DNA of 12,510 nt from Candidatus Poseidoniaceae archaeon (GCA_022424925.1 JAKMGM010000020.1:1-12510), one strand, 5' to 3'; counted from the first letter of the stretch, positions 1-6,884 are shown. The notes: generated by a model not told the origin, from the sequence alone. Translations and numbers: made by a program.

Positions 1-554
1 ACCATGAAGCGGTTAAAGTAGCCATGCACGGTGTGCTCAATGTATTACGCTCATTTCGAATGATTGATGGAAACCCTCTTCGACCTCGATTTAGAATGCT
101 CGCCAGCGGCTCACACTGGCTTCGAGCAGGAGAAGGTGGTTTACTGGATATGTTTGTATCAGCGGGCTCAGTGATGCGTGAAGGTGAGGTTATAGCAACG
201 ATCTCAGACCCCGGAACACCCGGTATCACCGTGGATGTCGTGGCTCCCGAAGACGGCCTGCTTATCGGTGCAGCCACGAATCCGTTTACGGCAGCAGGAA
301 TGCCTGTTGGCCATTTTTTACCGATTTCAAAACATTTGAAATTACTCAGCGACCAAATTGATTCTCATGGGAGGTTTCAGGTTTGCGGTTCACAAGGTGA
401 AGCGGTGTGGCGAGAAGAACAAGATGTGGATGAAGTGGCTGTAGAAGGCGATTGGAGCGGTGGAAGCGTTGATTCTGAGTGGACAATAACCAAAGAGGTG
501 AACCGGTCGGAAAACGACACGTTTGCCGATAATGAAGAAGAAGCTGAATCATAG
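1..554 (+). CDS. Aspartoacylase / succinylglutamate desuccinylase-family protein, C-terminal part
   Basis: This is the C-terminal 183 residues of a larger protein. The frame is open from the codon at position 3, so the ATG at 24 is probably internal and the zinc-binding catalytic half lies outside the window. What is seen: a helix ending in HGVLNVLRSF, then a beta-rich section with WLRAGEGGLLDMFVSAGSVM, GEVIATISDP, VDVVAPEDGLLIGA and NPFTAAGMPVGHF. This order matches the C-terminal barrel-sandwich (lipoyl-like) domain of the AstE/AspA family (M14-like zinc amidohydrolases), whose members remove acyl groups from N-acyl amino acids. After the domain there is an extra tail of about 65 residues that is strongly acidic (EEQDVDEVAVEGDW, then ending NEEEAES) and is not typical of the family. 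The substrate cannot be told from this part. The TAG stop abuts the stop of the convergent neighbour with no spacer. Family call fairly sure; specific enzyme not. Confidence 0.75.
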   Translation, partial: HEAVKVAMHGVLNVLRSFRMIDGNPLRPRFRMLASGSHWLRAGEGGLLDMFVSAGSVMREGEVIATISDPGTPGITVDVVAPEDGLLIGAATNPFTAAGMPVGHFLPISKHLKLLSDQIDSHGRFQVCGSQGEAVWREEQDVDEVAVEGDWSGGSVDSEWTITKEVNRSENDTFADNEEEAES

Positions 555-1811
555 TCACGCTTTGAGAAACGATTCGACAGTGTCCTTGACTTCTTGGTCT
601 TCCATATTTCTCCGTTGACTCTTTGCGACTTCAAACACATGCGCAACGACATCATCAGATGCTTCGTAACCGTTTTGCTCAAGCCACCAAATGATGTTTG
701 AACGACCGGCCATGTGCCCTATTCGAATAACTTGCTTCAACCCAAAGTCACCAGCAGGAACGCCAGAGTAGACGCGGTCTGCAAGCCAGTTATCTCCTTT
801 TTTCATGGCTTTGATGACCGCTGAGGCATGAACACCTGTTCCAGTTTCAAAAGCATCCATGCCAAAGACAGGATAGTTACGTGGAAGGGGTACTTCGATG
901 TATTCGTTTGCTTTTTGCATGTACGCATCAAGTTGCGTTAAATCGTTTTCAATAACACCGAGAAGTTTCAAATTCACGAGCGTTTGATCGAGAGGAGCAT
1001 TTCCTGCTCGCTCGCCAACACCCAAGGCTGTTCCGTGAATGACATCAGCACCTGCTTCTACCGCAGCAATGTTGTTGGCAACACCTAAACCACGGTCTTG
1101 ATGACCGTGCCAGTTAACTTCAATCTCTGAGCGCTTGTAGCCTGAATCTTTGATAACTTCTTCATCGATGAATTGGAGCAATTGCTTGACACCGTTTGGA
1201 GTAACGTGCCCGCATGTATCGCAGATGCACAGTCGTCGAGCACCCAATTCCATGGCCCGTTGGTAGATGAGTTTGACATCCTCGGGTTTCGAACGGGTTG
1301 TATCTTCAGTGACAAACATCACGGGAACATCGTTGTCAACGGCGTAGGAGACGGCCTTTTCCATGGTGGAAAGGAGTTTCTCCATCGTCCATCCTTCCGT
1401 GTATTGACGGATTGGACTGGTGCCAAGAAAGGCACTGGCTTGAATGGGAATACCGTGTTTTGCCTGAAGTTCAACCAGCGGTTCGATATCGTTCATCAGT
1501 GTGCGTACTGCTGCACCGGGGCGAATTTGGAAATCGTGCTCAGTGATGTGGGACAACATTGCATCGATATGCTCCAAGTGGTACGGACCCGCTCCTGGAA
1601 GTCCGAGGTCGACTTTCTGTATCCCAAGGTTTTCCATAAATGTGAGCAATTCTATTTTTTGCTCAATGGTTGGGTTTCGAGCACTTGGACTCTGCAATCC
1701 ATCTCGTAATGTCTCGTCATCGAACCAAACACCATGCGGGTGATTACCCGGTTTCCTGTCCAAATCGTAGTCAACGGTATTCCAATCGTAAATCAAAGAA
1801 CGCTCTTCCAT
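555..1811 (-). CDS. LeuA-like DRE-TIM acyltransferase (2-isopropylmalate/homocitrate synthase group)
   Basis: A 418-residue TIM-barrel enzyme predicted to condense an acyl-CoA, probably acetyl-CoA, with a 2-oxo acid in the cytoplasm. Seen: the signature DDETLRDGLQSP at 31-42, with catalytic Arg36 and metal-ligand Asp37; CDTCGHVTP at 198-205; the metal-binding HGH at 235-237 within NWHGHQDRGLGVANN; and GVGERAGN at 264-271. Known for the family: Asp and the HxH pair bind a divalent metal, and Arg polarises the 2-oxo acid. About 420 residues leaves no room for the allosteric leucine-binding domain of full-length LeuA (usually over 500), so leucine feedback is unlikely. Two motifs differ from usual LeuA: RDGLQ where most have RDGEQ or RDGNQ, and ETGTGVHAS where most have SGIHxDG. 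Substrate (2-oxoisovalerate, 2-oxoglutarate, pyruvate) is therefore open. Start: the ATG at 1811 is chosen over a TTG one codon upstream; no SD precedes either, so the mRNA may be leaderless. It lies 84 bases after gyrA. Confidence 0.85.
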   Translation of the reverse strand: MEERSLIYDWNTVDYDLDRKPGNHPHGVWFDDETLRDGLQSPSARNPTIEQKIELLTFMENLGIQKVDLGLPGAGPYHLEHIDAMLSHITEHDFQIRPGAAVRTLMNDIEPLVELQAKHGIPIQASAFLGTSPIRQYTEGWTMEKLLSTMEKAVSYAVDNDVPVMFVTEDTTRSKPEDVKLIYQRAMELGARRLCICDTCGHVTPNGVKQLLQFIDEEVIKDSGYKRSEIEVNWHGHQDRGLGVANNIAAVEAGADVIHGTALGVGERAGNAPLDQTLVNLKLLGVIENDLTQLDAYMQKANEYIEVPLPRNYPVFGMDAFETGTGVHASAVIKAMKKGDNWLADRVYSGVPAGDFGLKQVIRIGHMAGRSNIIWWLEQNGYEASDDVVAHVFEVAKSQRRNMEDQEVKDTVESFLKA

Positions 1812-1886
1812 CAAACATCACCGCAACAGCCGACTTGGGCCGGTGCAACGCGACACAGAATGGAATCATGTTTCAATGCGTCGGCT

Positions 1887-1895
1887 AAAGAAAAA
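1887..1895 (-). terminator. U-tract directly after gyrA stop
   Basis: Read on the minus strand, the bases straight after the gyrA TGA are TTTTTCTTT. Archaeal RNA polymerase can terminate at U-rich tracts without a hairpin, so this is a plausible terminator separating gyrBA from the LeuA-like gene 84 bases further on. No close hairpin precedes it. The call is inference from composition and position only. Confidence 0.35.
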
Positions 1896-4676
1896 TCACT
1901 CTTCTTCGGATTGGAGTGCTTTCTTGGCCTGTGCTGCGTCAAATTCCTCACGCGTTACAACACCGTCCTTATCCGCATCCATCTCTTCAAATTCATCGAC
2001 TGGAGCAGCCAACAATTCGGCAGGGAGTCGTGCAGCAAAGATGATGTGGTCAGCGAAACCAGTTTTCTTCTCATTACGTAGTTCCATAATACGAGTGCCC
2101 TTCGATTTCTTGTTTTTGGTTTCCTTCGTTTGCCCCGCATTTATCCGAATCATCATACCCTTCTTGGTGAGCAAAAACAGATTGTCCTCAAGATTTGGAA
2201 TCTCGCGTGCGCTAATGATATAATCGCCGTTTTCGTGGTCGAGGTTCATCGTAAAAGCGCCTTTAGCACCTGGTTTCGTCTTTCGGTAGCCGTCGGTTCT
2301 CAGTTTCGCTTCCCCCGTATCAGGGTCGGTTTTTGGATTACCGTCTGCATCGAGGTCTGGAATCTTCTCGGACGTCCCTAATCGGCTGCGTTTTGCCATT
2401 CCGTTTCGTGTGATGGTTAAAATCTGAGTGTCAGTGTTCTCAGTTGCAATCATAGCGACAACATGGCCACCATCGGCATTTTTCCTGTTACCCGTCTTGA
2501 TACCGTAGACTCCGGCAGAAACCCGTCCAGAAGAACGAATAGCTGAACATGCGAATCTGCTCGCAAATCCCGTGCTTGAAATCATCACGACTGAGGAATC
2601 GTCTGTACCGGTTCGGACATTCACGAGACTGTCACCATCAAGTTTGAATCGCAATGCATACTTGCCGTTACGGTTTATTCGAACATATTCCTCTAATTTC
2701 GTCTTCTTAATCAGCCCCAATCGGGTAGCGAACAACAAGAAGTTACCTTCCGGAGCCTCGAGCAGGTCGCGAGTAATTGGAAGAATAGTTACGATGTTTT
2801 CATCGTCTTGTATCTTTTCTATGACGTTCCGAATATGGCTTCCCCGTGCATGGCGGCTTCCAAGAGGCGTTTCCCAGGCCTTGAGTCCGTAGACCCGTCC
2901 CTTGTCGGTAAAAATGAGTAATCGATCTTTGCTAAAACACGTGACAATCAATTGAGGTGTGTCCTCATTCTTGGTTGCGACACCTTTGAGCCCTTTTCCA
3001 CCGCGATTTTGAACACGGAACAACTCAACAGGCATGTGACGAATATAGTTATCTTCACTTAGTGTAATTGCGATTGCTCGCTCTTCAATCAAGTCTTCAC
3101 GGTCCATTGAAAGCGGCATCGGATCAATAAACGAACGACGCTCGTCGCCATGGCGTTCGACCATTTCATCCAATTCAGTCAGGAGAATGTTCAGCCTGCG
3201 AGTGCGTGAAGCGATGATATCCTGCAAATCGGCTATTCGGATTTTCAACTCCGCATGCTCATTTTGCACCTTGTCCACATCCAATCGGCTGAGTTGATAC
3301 AGTCGACGTTCAGCGATAGCTTTGGATTGCGCTTCAGTGAAACGAAATGGTGCAATGCCTGGCATCGTCTCTGTTCCTTGGAGCACTGCCTCGAATTGTT
3401 CTCTGCTCGAACTGGCCTTACCAACAGCAACGACATCGTCAATACGGTCTTGAGCGAGGACAAGTCCTTCCAAGATATGCGCACGAGCCTGTGCTTTGTT
3501 TAGATCAAATTGTGCTCTACGCTCAATGATTGATTCTCGGTGCGAAACATGGGTGTGCAGCATCACTGGAAGGGTCAATAATACTGGACGCCCGTCCAAA
3601 ATACCCATCATGTTCGCAGAGTAGGATTCTTGTAAACGGCTTGACTTAAACAATTGATTGAGCACAGCATGCGGATCCGCATTGTTCTTGACTTCAATAA
3701 CAACACGGATGCCTTCTTTCGATGATTCATCACGAATATCTCGAATCCCAATCACAGCGCCTTTGGTGACCAAATCAGCGATGTGGACAAGCATATCTGC
3801 TTTCTTAACCTGGTAGGGGATTTCGTGAATAATGATGCGTTTACCTTTGGAATCGTCGAGCACATCGCACTTTGAACGGACATGGAAACGGCCTTTGCCG
3901 CTGGTGTACATATCGTAAATTCCATCGATTCCGTGAATGGATGCACCGGTCGGGAAATCCGGCCCCTTGACATGCTCCATGTATTCGTCTATAGAGATTT
4001 GAGGCATGCCGAGATTTGCGTCTCCTTCCTCGATAATCCGCTGGACGTGGAGATGAATTGCCCCGGCAACCTCTGTGAGGTTATGAGGTGGAATTCGAGT
4101 TGCCATACCTACGGCAATACCATCGCTTCCGTTGAGCAAAAGATTAGGAAGGCGGGACGGGAGAACGGTTGGTTCTTGTTCGGAATCATCGAAATTTGGC
4201 TGAAAGTCAACAGTTTTCTTGTCAATATCTTCAAGCATGTGCTTTGAGATTCGGTCGAGACGACTTTCTGTATATCGCATAGCTGCAGGAGGGTCACCGT
4301 CAATTGAACCGAAGTTGCCTTGGCCGTCAACAAGCGGATAACGCAGAGAAAATTCTTGTGCCATTCGAACCATTGTATCGTAAATCGATTGATCGCCGTG
4401 CGGGTGATATTTACCCATGACTTCACCGACTGAACGGGCAGATTTACTGAACTTTTTATCAGCAGTATGGCCGCCTTCATGCATACCGTACAACACTCTA
4501 CGGTGAACAGGCTTCAAACCGTCACGGGCATCGGGTAAAGCACGACCAATAATCACAGACATGGCGTAATTGATGTACGATGTTTTCATCTCGTTGTTAA
4601 GCGGGTGATTCAATACATTCTCGGTAGAGATTGGTTGGTCTTCCTGTTGTTCGTCTTCGATGTCTTCAGATGTCAA
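1896..4676 (-). CDS. gyrA: DNA gyrase subunit A with C-terminal EF-hand
   Basis: The 926-residue breakage-reunion subunit of DNA gyrase, which with GyrB forms an A2B2 enzyme that introduces negative supercoils using ATP. Seen: the winged-helix core with HPHGDQSIYD at 91-100; AAMRYTESRL with catalytic Tyr135; the core and coiled-coil to about 520; then the beta-pinwheel with a GyrA box QNRGGKG at 556-562, which marks gyrase rather than topoisomerase IV. Two unusual parts: an insert of roughly 25 residues near 774-797 in the pinwheel (DLDADGNPKTDPDTGEA), and a C-terminal EF-hand at 900-911 with the loop DADKDGVVTREE. The position matching E. coli Ser83, the main quinolone contact, is Gln96; the Asp87 equivalent, Asp100, is kept. 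Start: TTG at 4676, because a strong SD lies 9 bases upstream and a stop codon sits two codons before it; the next in-frame ATG is residue 30. It overlaps the end of gyrB by 11 bases, implying translational coupling. Confidence 0.97.
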   Translation of the reverse strand: MTSEDIEDEQQEDQPISTENVLNHPLNNEMKTSYINYAMSVIIGRALPDARDGLKPVHRRVLYGMHEGGHTADKKFSKSARSVGEVMGKYHPHGDQSIYDTMVRMAQEFSLRYPLVDGQGNFGSIDGDPPAAMRYTESRLDRISKHMLEDIDKKTVDFQPNFDDSEQEPTVLPSRLPNLLLNGSDGIAVGMATRIPPHNLTEVAGAIHLHVQRIIEEGDANLGMPQISIDEYMEHVKGPDFPTGASIHGIDGIYDMYTSGKGRFHVRSKCDVLDDSKGKRIIIHEIPYQVKKADMLVHIADLVTKGAVIGIRDIRDESSKEGIRVVIEVKNNADPHAVLNQLFKSSRLQESYSANMMGILDGRPVLLTLPVMLHTHVSHRESIIERRAQFDLNKAQARAHILEGLVLAQDRIDDVVAVGKASSSREQFEAVLQGTETMPGIAPFRFTEAQSKAIAERRLYQLSRLDVDKVQNEHAELKIRIADLQDIIASRTRRLNILLTELDEMVERHGDERRSFIDPMPLSMDREDLIEERAIAITLSEDNYIRHMPVELFRVQNRGGKGLKGVATKNEDTPQLIVTCFSKDRLLIFTDKGRVYGLKAWETPLGSRHARGSHIRNVIEKIQDDENIVTILPITRDLLEAPEGNFLLFATRLGLIKKTKLEEYVRINRNGKYALRFKLDGDSLVNVRTGTDDSSVVMISSTGFASRFACSAIRSSGRVSAGVYGIKTGNRKNADGGHVVAMIATENTDTQILTITRNGMAKRSRLGTSEKIPDLDADGNPKTDPDTGEAKLRTDGYRKTKPGAKGAFTMNLDHENGDYIISAREIPNLEDNLFLLTKKGMMIRINAGQTKETKNKKSKGTRIMELRNEKKTGFADHIIFAARLPAELLAAPVDEFEEMDADKDGVVTREEFDAAQAKKALQSEEE
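1944..1979 (-). other. EF-hand calcium-binding loop encoded at the end of gyrA
   Basis: Codons for GyrA residues 900-911, DADKDGVVTREE. Positions 1, 3 and 5 are Asp, 6 is Gly, 8 is Val, 9 is Thr and 12 is Glu, matching the canonical 12-residue EF-hand loop. It is flanked by helix-prone APVDEFEEM before and FDAAQAKKAL after, as expected for helices E and F. The match is direct; calcium binding in this setting is inferred. Confidence 0.85.
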
Positions 4677-6615
4677 GGTTGGTCACCTCCTTTGCATGGC
4701 GTTCGATAAATGCCCTTCTGTCTGGTACATCCTCACCCATGAGGATTTCAAACATGCGATTGGTTTCCTCAGCATCCCGAACAGTCACTTTGAGCATAGT
4801 GCGAGTAGTTGGGTCCATCGTTGTCTCCCAGAGTTGTTCTGGGTTCATCTCTCCGAGACCTTTGTACCGTTGGACACCAATCTTAGCGTTCGGATTATCG
4901 CCGCGCAACTCATCGATGATTTTGTCGCGTTCATCATCGGTAAAAGCATACTTACTGACCCTTCCTTTCGATAATTGATACAACGGTGGTTGAGCGATAA
5001 ACACGTGCCCCTCGGTGATTGCTGGGCGCATGAATCGCCAAAGGAACGTAAGCATTAGTGTACGAATGTGTGCCCCGTCAACGTCGGCATCCGTCATGAT
5101 GATAATTTTGTTGTAGCGCAACTTCTCTGGTTTGAAAGAACCTTCATCTTCGGGGTTGTTACCGACTCCTGCGCCAAGGGCACGAATCATGGTTTGGATT
5201 TCTTGGTTCTGGAACACTTTGGCCACATTGTGTTTCTGTCGTTCAACATTCAAAATCTTACCACGCAAAGGCAGAATTGCCTGAATTCGTCGATCTCGCC
5301 CTGTCTTTGCTGAACCGCCTGCAGAATCTCCTTCGACCAAATAGACTTCGCATTCACTAGGATCGCGAGATTGGCAATCTGCGAGTTTACCAGGAAGGCC
5401 ACCTCCCTCCAATACACCCTTTCGGCGAGTCAAATCCCGCGCTTTGCGTGCTGCTTCACGTGCCTTCGATGCGAGCAGTGCCTTGTCGACGACCTGCTTC
5501 GCAACTGACGGGTTTTCTTCGAAAAACTCGTTCAACTTCTCGTACACGATGGCTTGAACAATCCCGGTCACTTCACTGCTGACAAGTTTGTCTTTGGTTT
5601 GTGATGAGAACGATGGATCTGGATGCTTAACACTCACGACGGCTGCAAGGCCTTCACGGACATCCTCTCCTGAAAGGCCGCCGGTTTTGAGAAGATTGCG
5701 TTTCTTCGCATAAGCGTTGATACAACTGGTGAGGGCCGTTCTTAACCCCGACATGTGTGTACCTCCGTCCTTATTACGGATGATATTGGTGTAGCAGAGT
5801 ATTGATTCACTGAACGCATCAGACCATTGCAAAGCGAGTTCAACCGAAACCGGACCTTTTTCAGTTTCTTTTTCACCTTGAATCGTGATGACATCATCGT
5901 GCATGGCTTCTCGACGCTCGTTCAATTGGCGGACAAACTCTGCAAGGCCACCCTCATACAGATGCTCAACGATGTGGGGGTCTTCTCCGCGCTCATCTGC
6001 GATGACGATCTGTAAACCTGCATTGAGGAATGACGTTTCTTTCAAACGGGTGTCAACTTGCTCGAATTCAAATTCGGTAACCTCCGTGAATATCGACAAA
6101 TCCGGCTTGAATGCAATCGTCGTACCTGTATCGTCACAGGAGCCAATTTCGGCGAGTGGAGCAACAGGAACGCCTGCTTCGAACCGTTGATGATACACAG
6201 TCCCATCGCGGTGAATGGTGACCTCCATCCACTCCGATACAGCATTCACTGCTGAAACACCAACGCCGTGAAGGCCTCCGGACACCTTGTAAGAGCTGTT
6301 ATCGAACTTTCCTCCTGCGTGAAGCTTCGTCATGATGACTTCGGCTGCCGAAATACCGTACTCTTCATGCAAACCGACCGGAATGCCTCTTCCAAAATCT
6401 CGGACAGAGAGCGAATCATCAGCGTTCATAGTAATCTCAATTCGAGATGTATGACCAGCAAGGTGTTCATCAACCGAGTTGTCAACGACTTCCCAAATAC
6501 AGTGGTGGAGAGCAGTACCGTCGTGAGGGTCGCCCAGATACATACCGGGTCGCTTTCGAACGGCTTCGAGCCCCTCGAGAACTTGGATGCTTGATGCGCT
6601 ATATTCGTCTGTCAA
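4666..6615 (-). CDS. gyrB: DNA gyrase subunit B
   Basis: The 649-residue ATPase and TOPRIM subunit of gyrase. Seen: the GHKL ATPase domain with EVVDNSVDE (Glu42, the general base, and Asn46), VRDFGRGIP (Asp73, adenine contact), GGLHGVGVSAVNA (glycine-rich ATP lid) and IHRDG with Arg136, the coumarin-contact residue, retained; the transducer QTK loop at 339-341; and the TOPRIM domain with LVEGDSAGGSAK (Glu428) and IIIMTDADVDGAH (Asp509, Asp511, Asp513) for the catalytic metals. The C-terminal YKGLGEMNPEQLWETTMD is the standard GyrB/ParE tail domain. Length fits the compact GyrB form without the roughly 170-residue insert of E. coli. Start: TTG at 6615, with GGAGG 9 bases upstream. It is first of the gyrBA pair, and its last codons hold the SD for gyrA. 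It is transcribed divergently from aroD. Confidence 0.97.
   Translation of the reverse strand: MTDEYSASSIQVLEGLEAVRKRPGMYLGDPHDGTALHHCIWEVVDNSVDEHLAGHTSRIEITMNADDSLSVRDFGRGIPVGLHEEYGISAAEVIMTKLHAGGKFDNSSYKVSGGLHGVGVSAVNAVSEWMEVTIHRDGTVYHQRFEAGVPVAPLAEIGSCDDTGTTIAFKPDLSIFTEVTEFEFEQVDTRLKETSFLNAGLQIVIADERGEDPHIVEHLYEGGLAEFVRQLNERREAMHDDVITIQGEKETEKGPVSVELALQWSDAFSESILCYTNIIRNKDGGTHMSGLRTALTSCINAYAKKRNLLKTGGLSGEDVREGLAAVVSVKHPDPSFSSQTKDKLVSSEVTGIVQAIVYEKLNEFFEENPSVAKQVVDKALLASKAREAARKARDLTRRKGVLEGGGLPGKLADCQSRDPSECEVYLVEGDSAGGSAKTGRDRRIQAILPLRGKILNVERQKHNVAKVFQNQEIQTMIRALGAGVGNNPEDEGSFKPEKLRYNKIIIMTDADVDGAHIRTLMLTFLWRFMRPAITEGHVFIAQPPLYQLSKGRVSKYAFTDDERDKIIDELRGDNPNAKIGVQRYKGLGEMNPEQLWETTMDPTTRTMLKVTVRDAEETNRMFEILMGEDVPDRRAFIERHAKEVTNLDI
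4683..4693 (-). promoter_or_regulatory. Shine-Dalgarno for gyrA, inside gyrB
   Basis: Minus-strand AAAGGAGGTGA is a near-perfect match to the anti-SD and lies 9 bases before the gyrA TTG (GGAGG to TTG), within the last codons of gyrB. It decides the TTG start of gyrA and implies re-initiation or coupling after gyrB translation. Confidence 0.85.
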
Positions 6616-6618
6616 AAA

Positions 6619-6747
6619 TTATTCCTCCAATGGGTTGTAAGAGTGGTGGTTTTTTTCTTCGTAATGAAGACGGAAATTCGAGGTTTTGAGAGATAATTTC
6701 GAGCCGCAGTCCTTTATTTTCTCTACCTCACGCCCCTCTACATACAT
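6619..6747 (-). CDS. Candidate 42-residue small ORF just upstream of gyrB
   Basis: An unrecognised small frame starting at ATG 6747 (MYVEGREVEKIKDCGSKL at the start) and ending with TAA three bases before the gyrB TTG. The candidate TATA element at 6764-6771 (minus strand CTTTATA) is centred about 21 bases before the ATG, a few bases closer than a typical archaeal TATA-to-start distance for a leaderless mRNA. No SD precedes it. The frame stays open further upstream, to a TTG at 6813, but that part lies on the far side of the TATA element. The peptide is charged, has no membrane segment and no known motif. It may be a real coupled leader ORF or only an open stretch in the gyrB leader. Confidence 0.2.
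   Translation of the reverse strand: MYVEGREVEKIKDCGSKLSLKTSNFRLHYEEKNHHSYNPLEE
6622..6630 (-). promoter_or_regulatory. Shine-Dalgarno for gyrB
   Basis: Minus-strand TTGGAGGAA sits just upstream of the gyrB TTG at 6615, with GGAGG 9 bases from the start. It supports the unusual TTG start. It also overlaps the last codons of the candidate 42-codon ORF that ends at 6619. Confidence 0.8.
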
Positions 6748-6763
6748 ACCCTGTGACGAGGGG

Positions 6764-6771
6764 GTATAAAG
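6764..6771. promoter_or_regulatory. TATA-like promoter element of the divergent region
   Basis: Plus strand GTATAAAG, minus strand CTTTATAC, is the best TATA match in the region and resembles the archaeal box A in either direction. Read minus, it would start a gyrB transcript near 6742; read plus, a transcript near 6794. Which strand is used cannot be decided by eye. If used for aroD, the leader would be about 165 bases. Confidence 0.4.
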
Positions 6772-6803
6772 ATAGTGCAATAGACCTGTTGAGGGGGAGG
6801 AAA

Positions 6804-6860
6804 ATGACTTCAAAATTCGGACAATGGAAGGGTGGAAAATTCAATGATTCCACCCACTGA
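6804..6860 (+). CDS. Candidate 18-residue leader peptide upstream of aroD
   Basis: A tiny frame, MTSKFGQWKGGKFNDSTH, then TGA. It begins three bases after GGGGGAGG, a purine-rich SD-like stretch, and about 10 bases after the start point predicted from the TATA element at 6764-6771. Three of its 18 residues are aromatic (Phe5, Trp8, Phe13), and the inverted repeat at 6830-6855 lies inside it just after the Trp codon. That is suggestive upstream of a shikimate-pathway gene, but the SD spacing is short and such a frame can arise by chance. Confidence 0.15.
   Translation: MTSKFGQWKGGKFNDSTH
6830..6855. repeat. Inverted repeat, 8-bp stem with 10-base loop
   Basis: GGGTGGAA at 6830-6837 and TTCCACCC at 6848-6855 are perfect reverse complements separated by 10 bases. 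No T-run follows on either strand, so it is not an ordinary terminator. It could be a protein-binding operator or an mRNA hairpin in the aroD leader. Confidence 0.6.
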
Positions 6861-6884
6861 AAGGAGTAAAAATCTCTCCGAATT

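Noticed and set aside
1173..1709. Open frame of 178 codons on the plus strand, opposite the LeuA-like gene
   Set aside because: It lies wholly antisense to a well-supported enzyme, has no SD or promoter, and its translation shows no family motif. It is a by-product of codon use on the other strand.
1828..1886. Inverted repeat AGCCGAC / GTCGGCT between gyrA and the LeuA-like gene
   Set aside because: The 45-base loop makes a terminator hairpin unlikely, and 7-base arms this far apart can occur by chance. The adjacent U-tract is the better terminator candidate.
4587..4589. Alternative gyrA start at Met30
   Set aside because: The TTG at 4676 has an almost perfect SD at the right distance, whereas no SD was noted before Met30. 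The upstream residues are acidic but acceptable as a GyrA N-terminal arm.
1896..6615. Topoisomerase IV (parE/parC) instead of gyrase
   Set aside because: The A subunit carries a GyrA box (QNRGGKG) and a full C-terminal pinwheel, which point to gyrase.
6619..6813. Longer 64-codon version of the small frame upstream of gyrB, starting at TTG 6813
   Set aside because: Its first third would lie upstream of the TATA element and has no SD. Only the part from ATG 6747 is kept as a low-confidence candidate.
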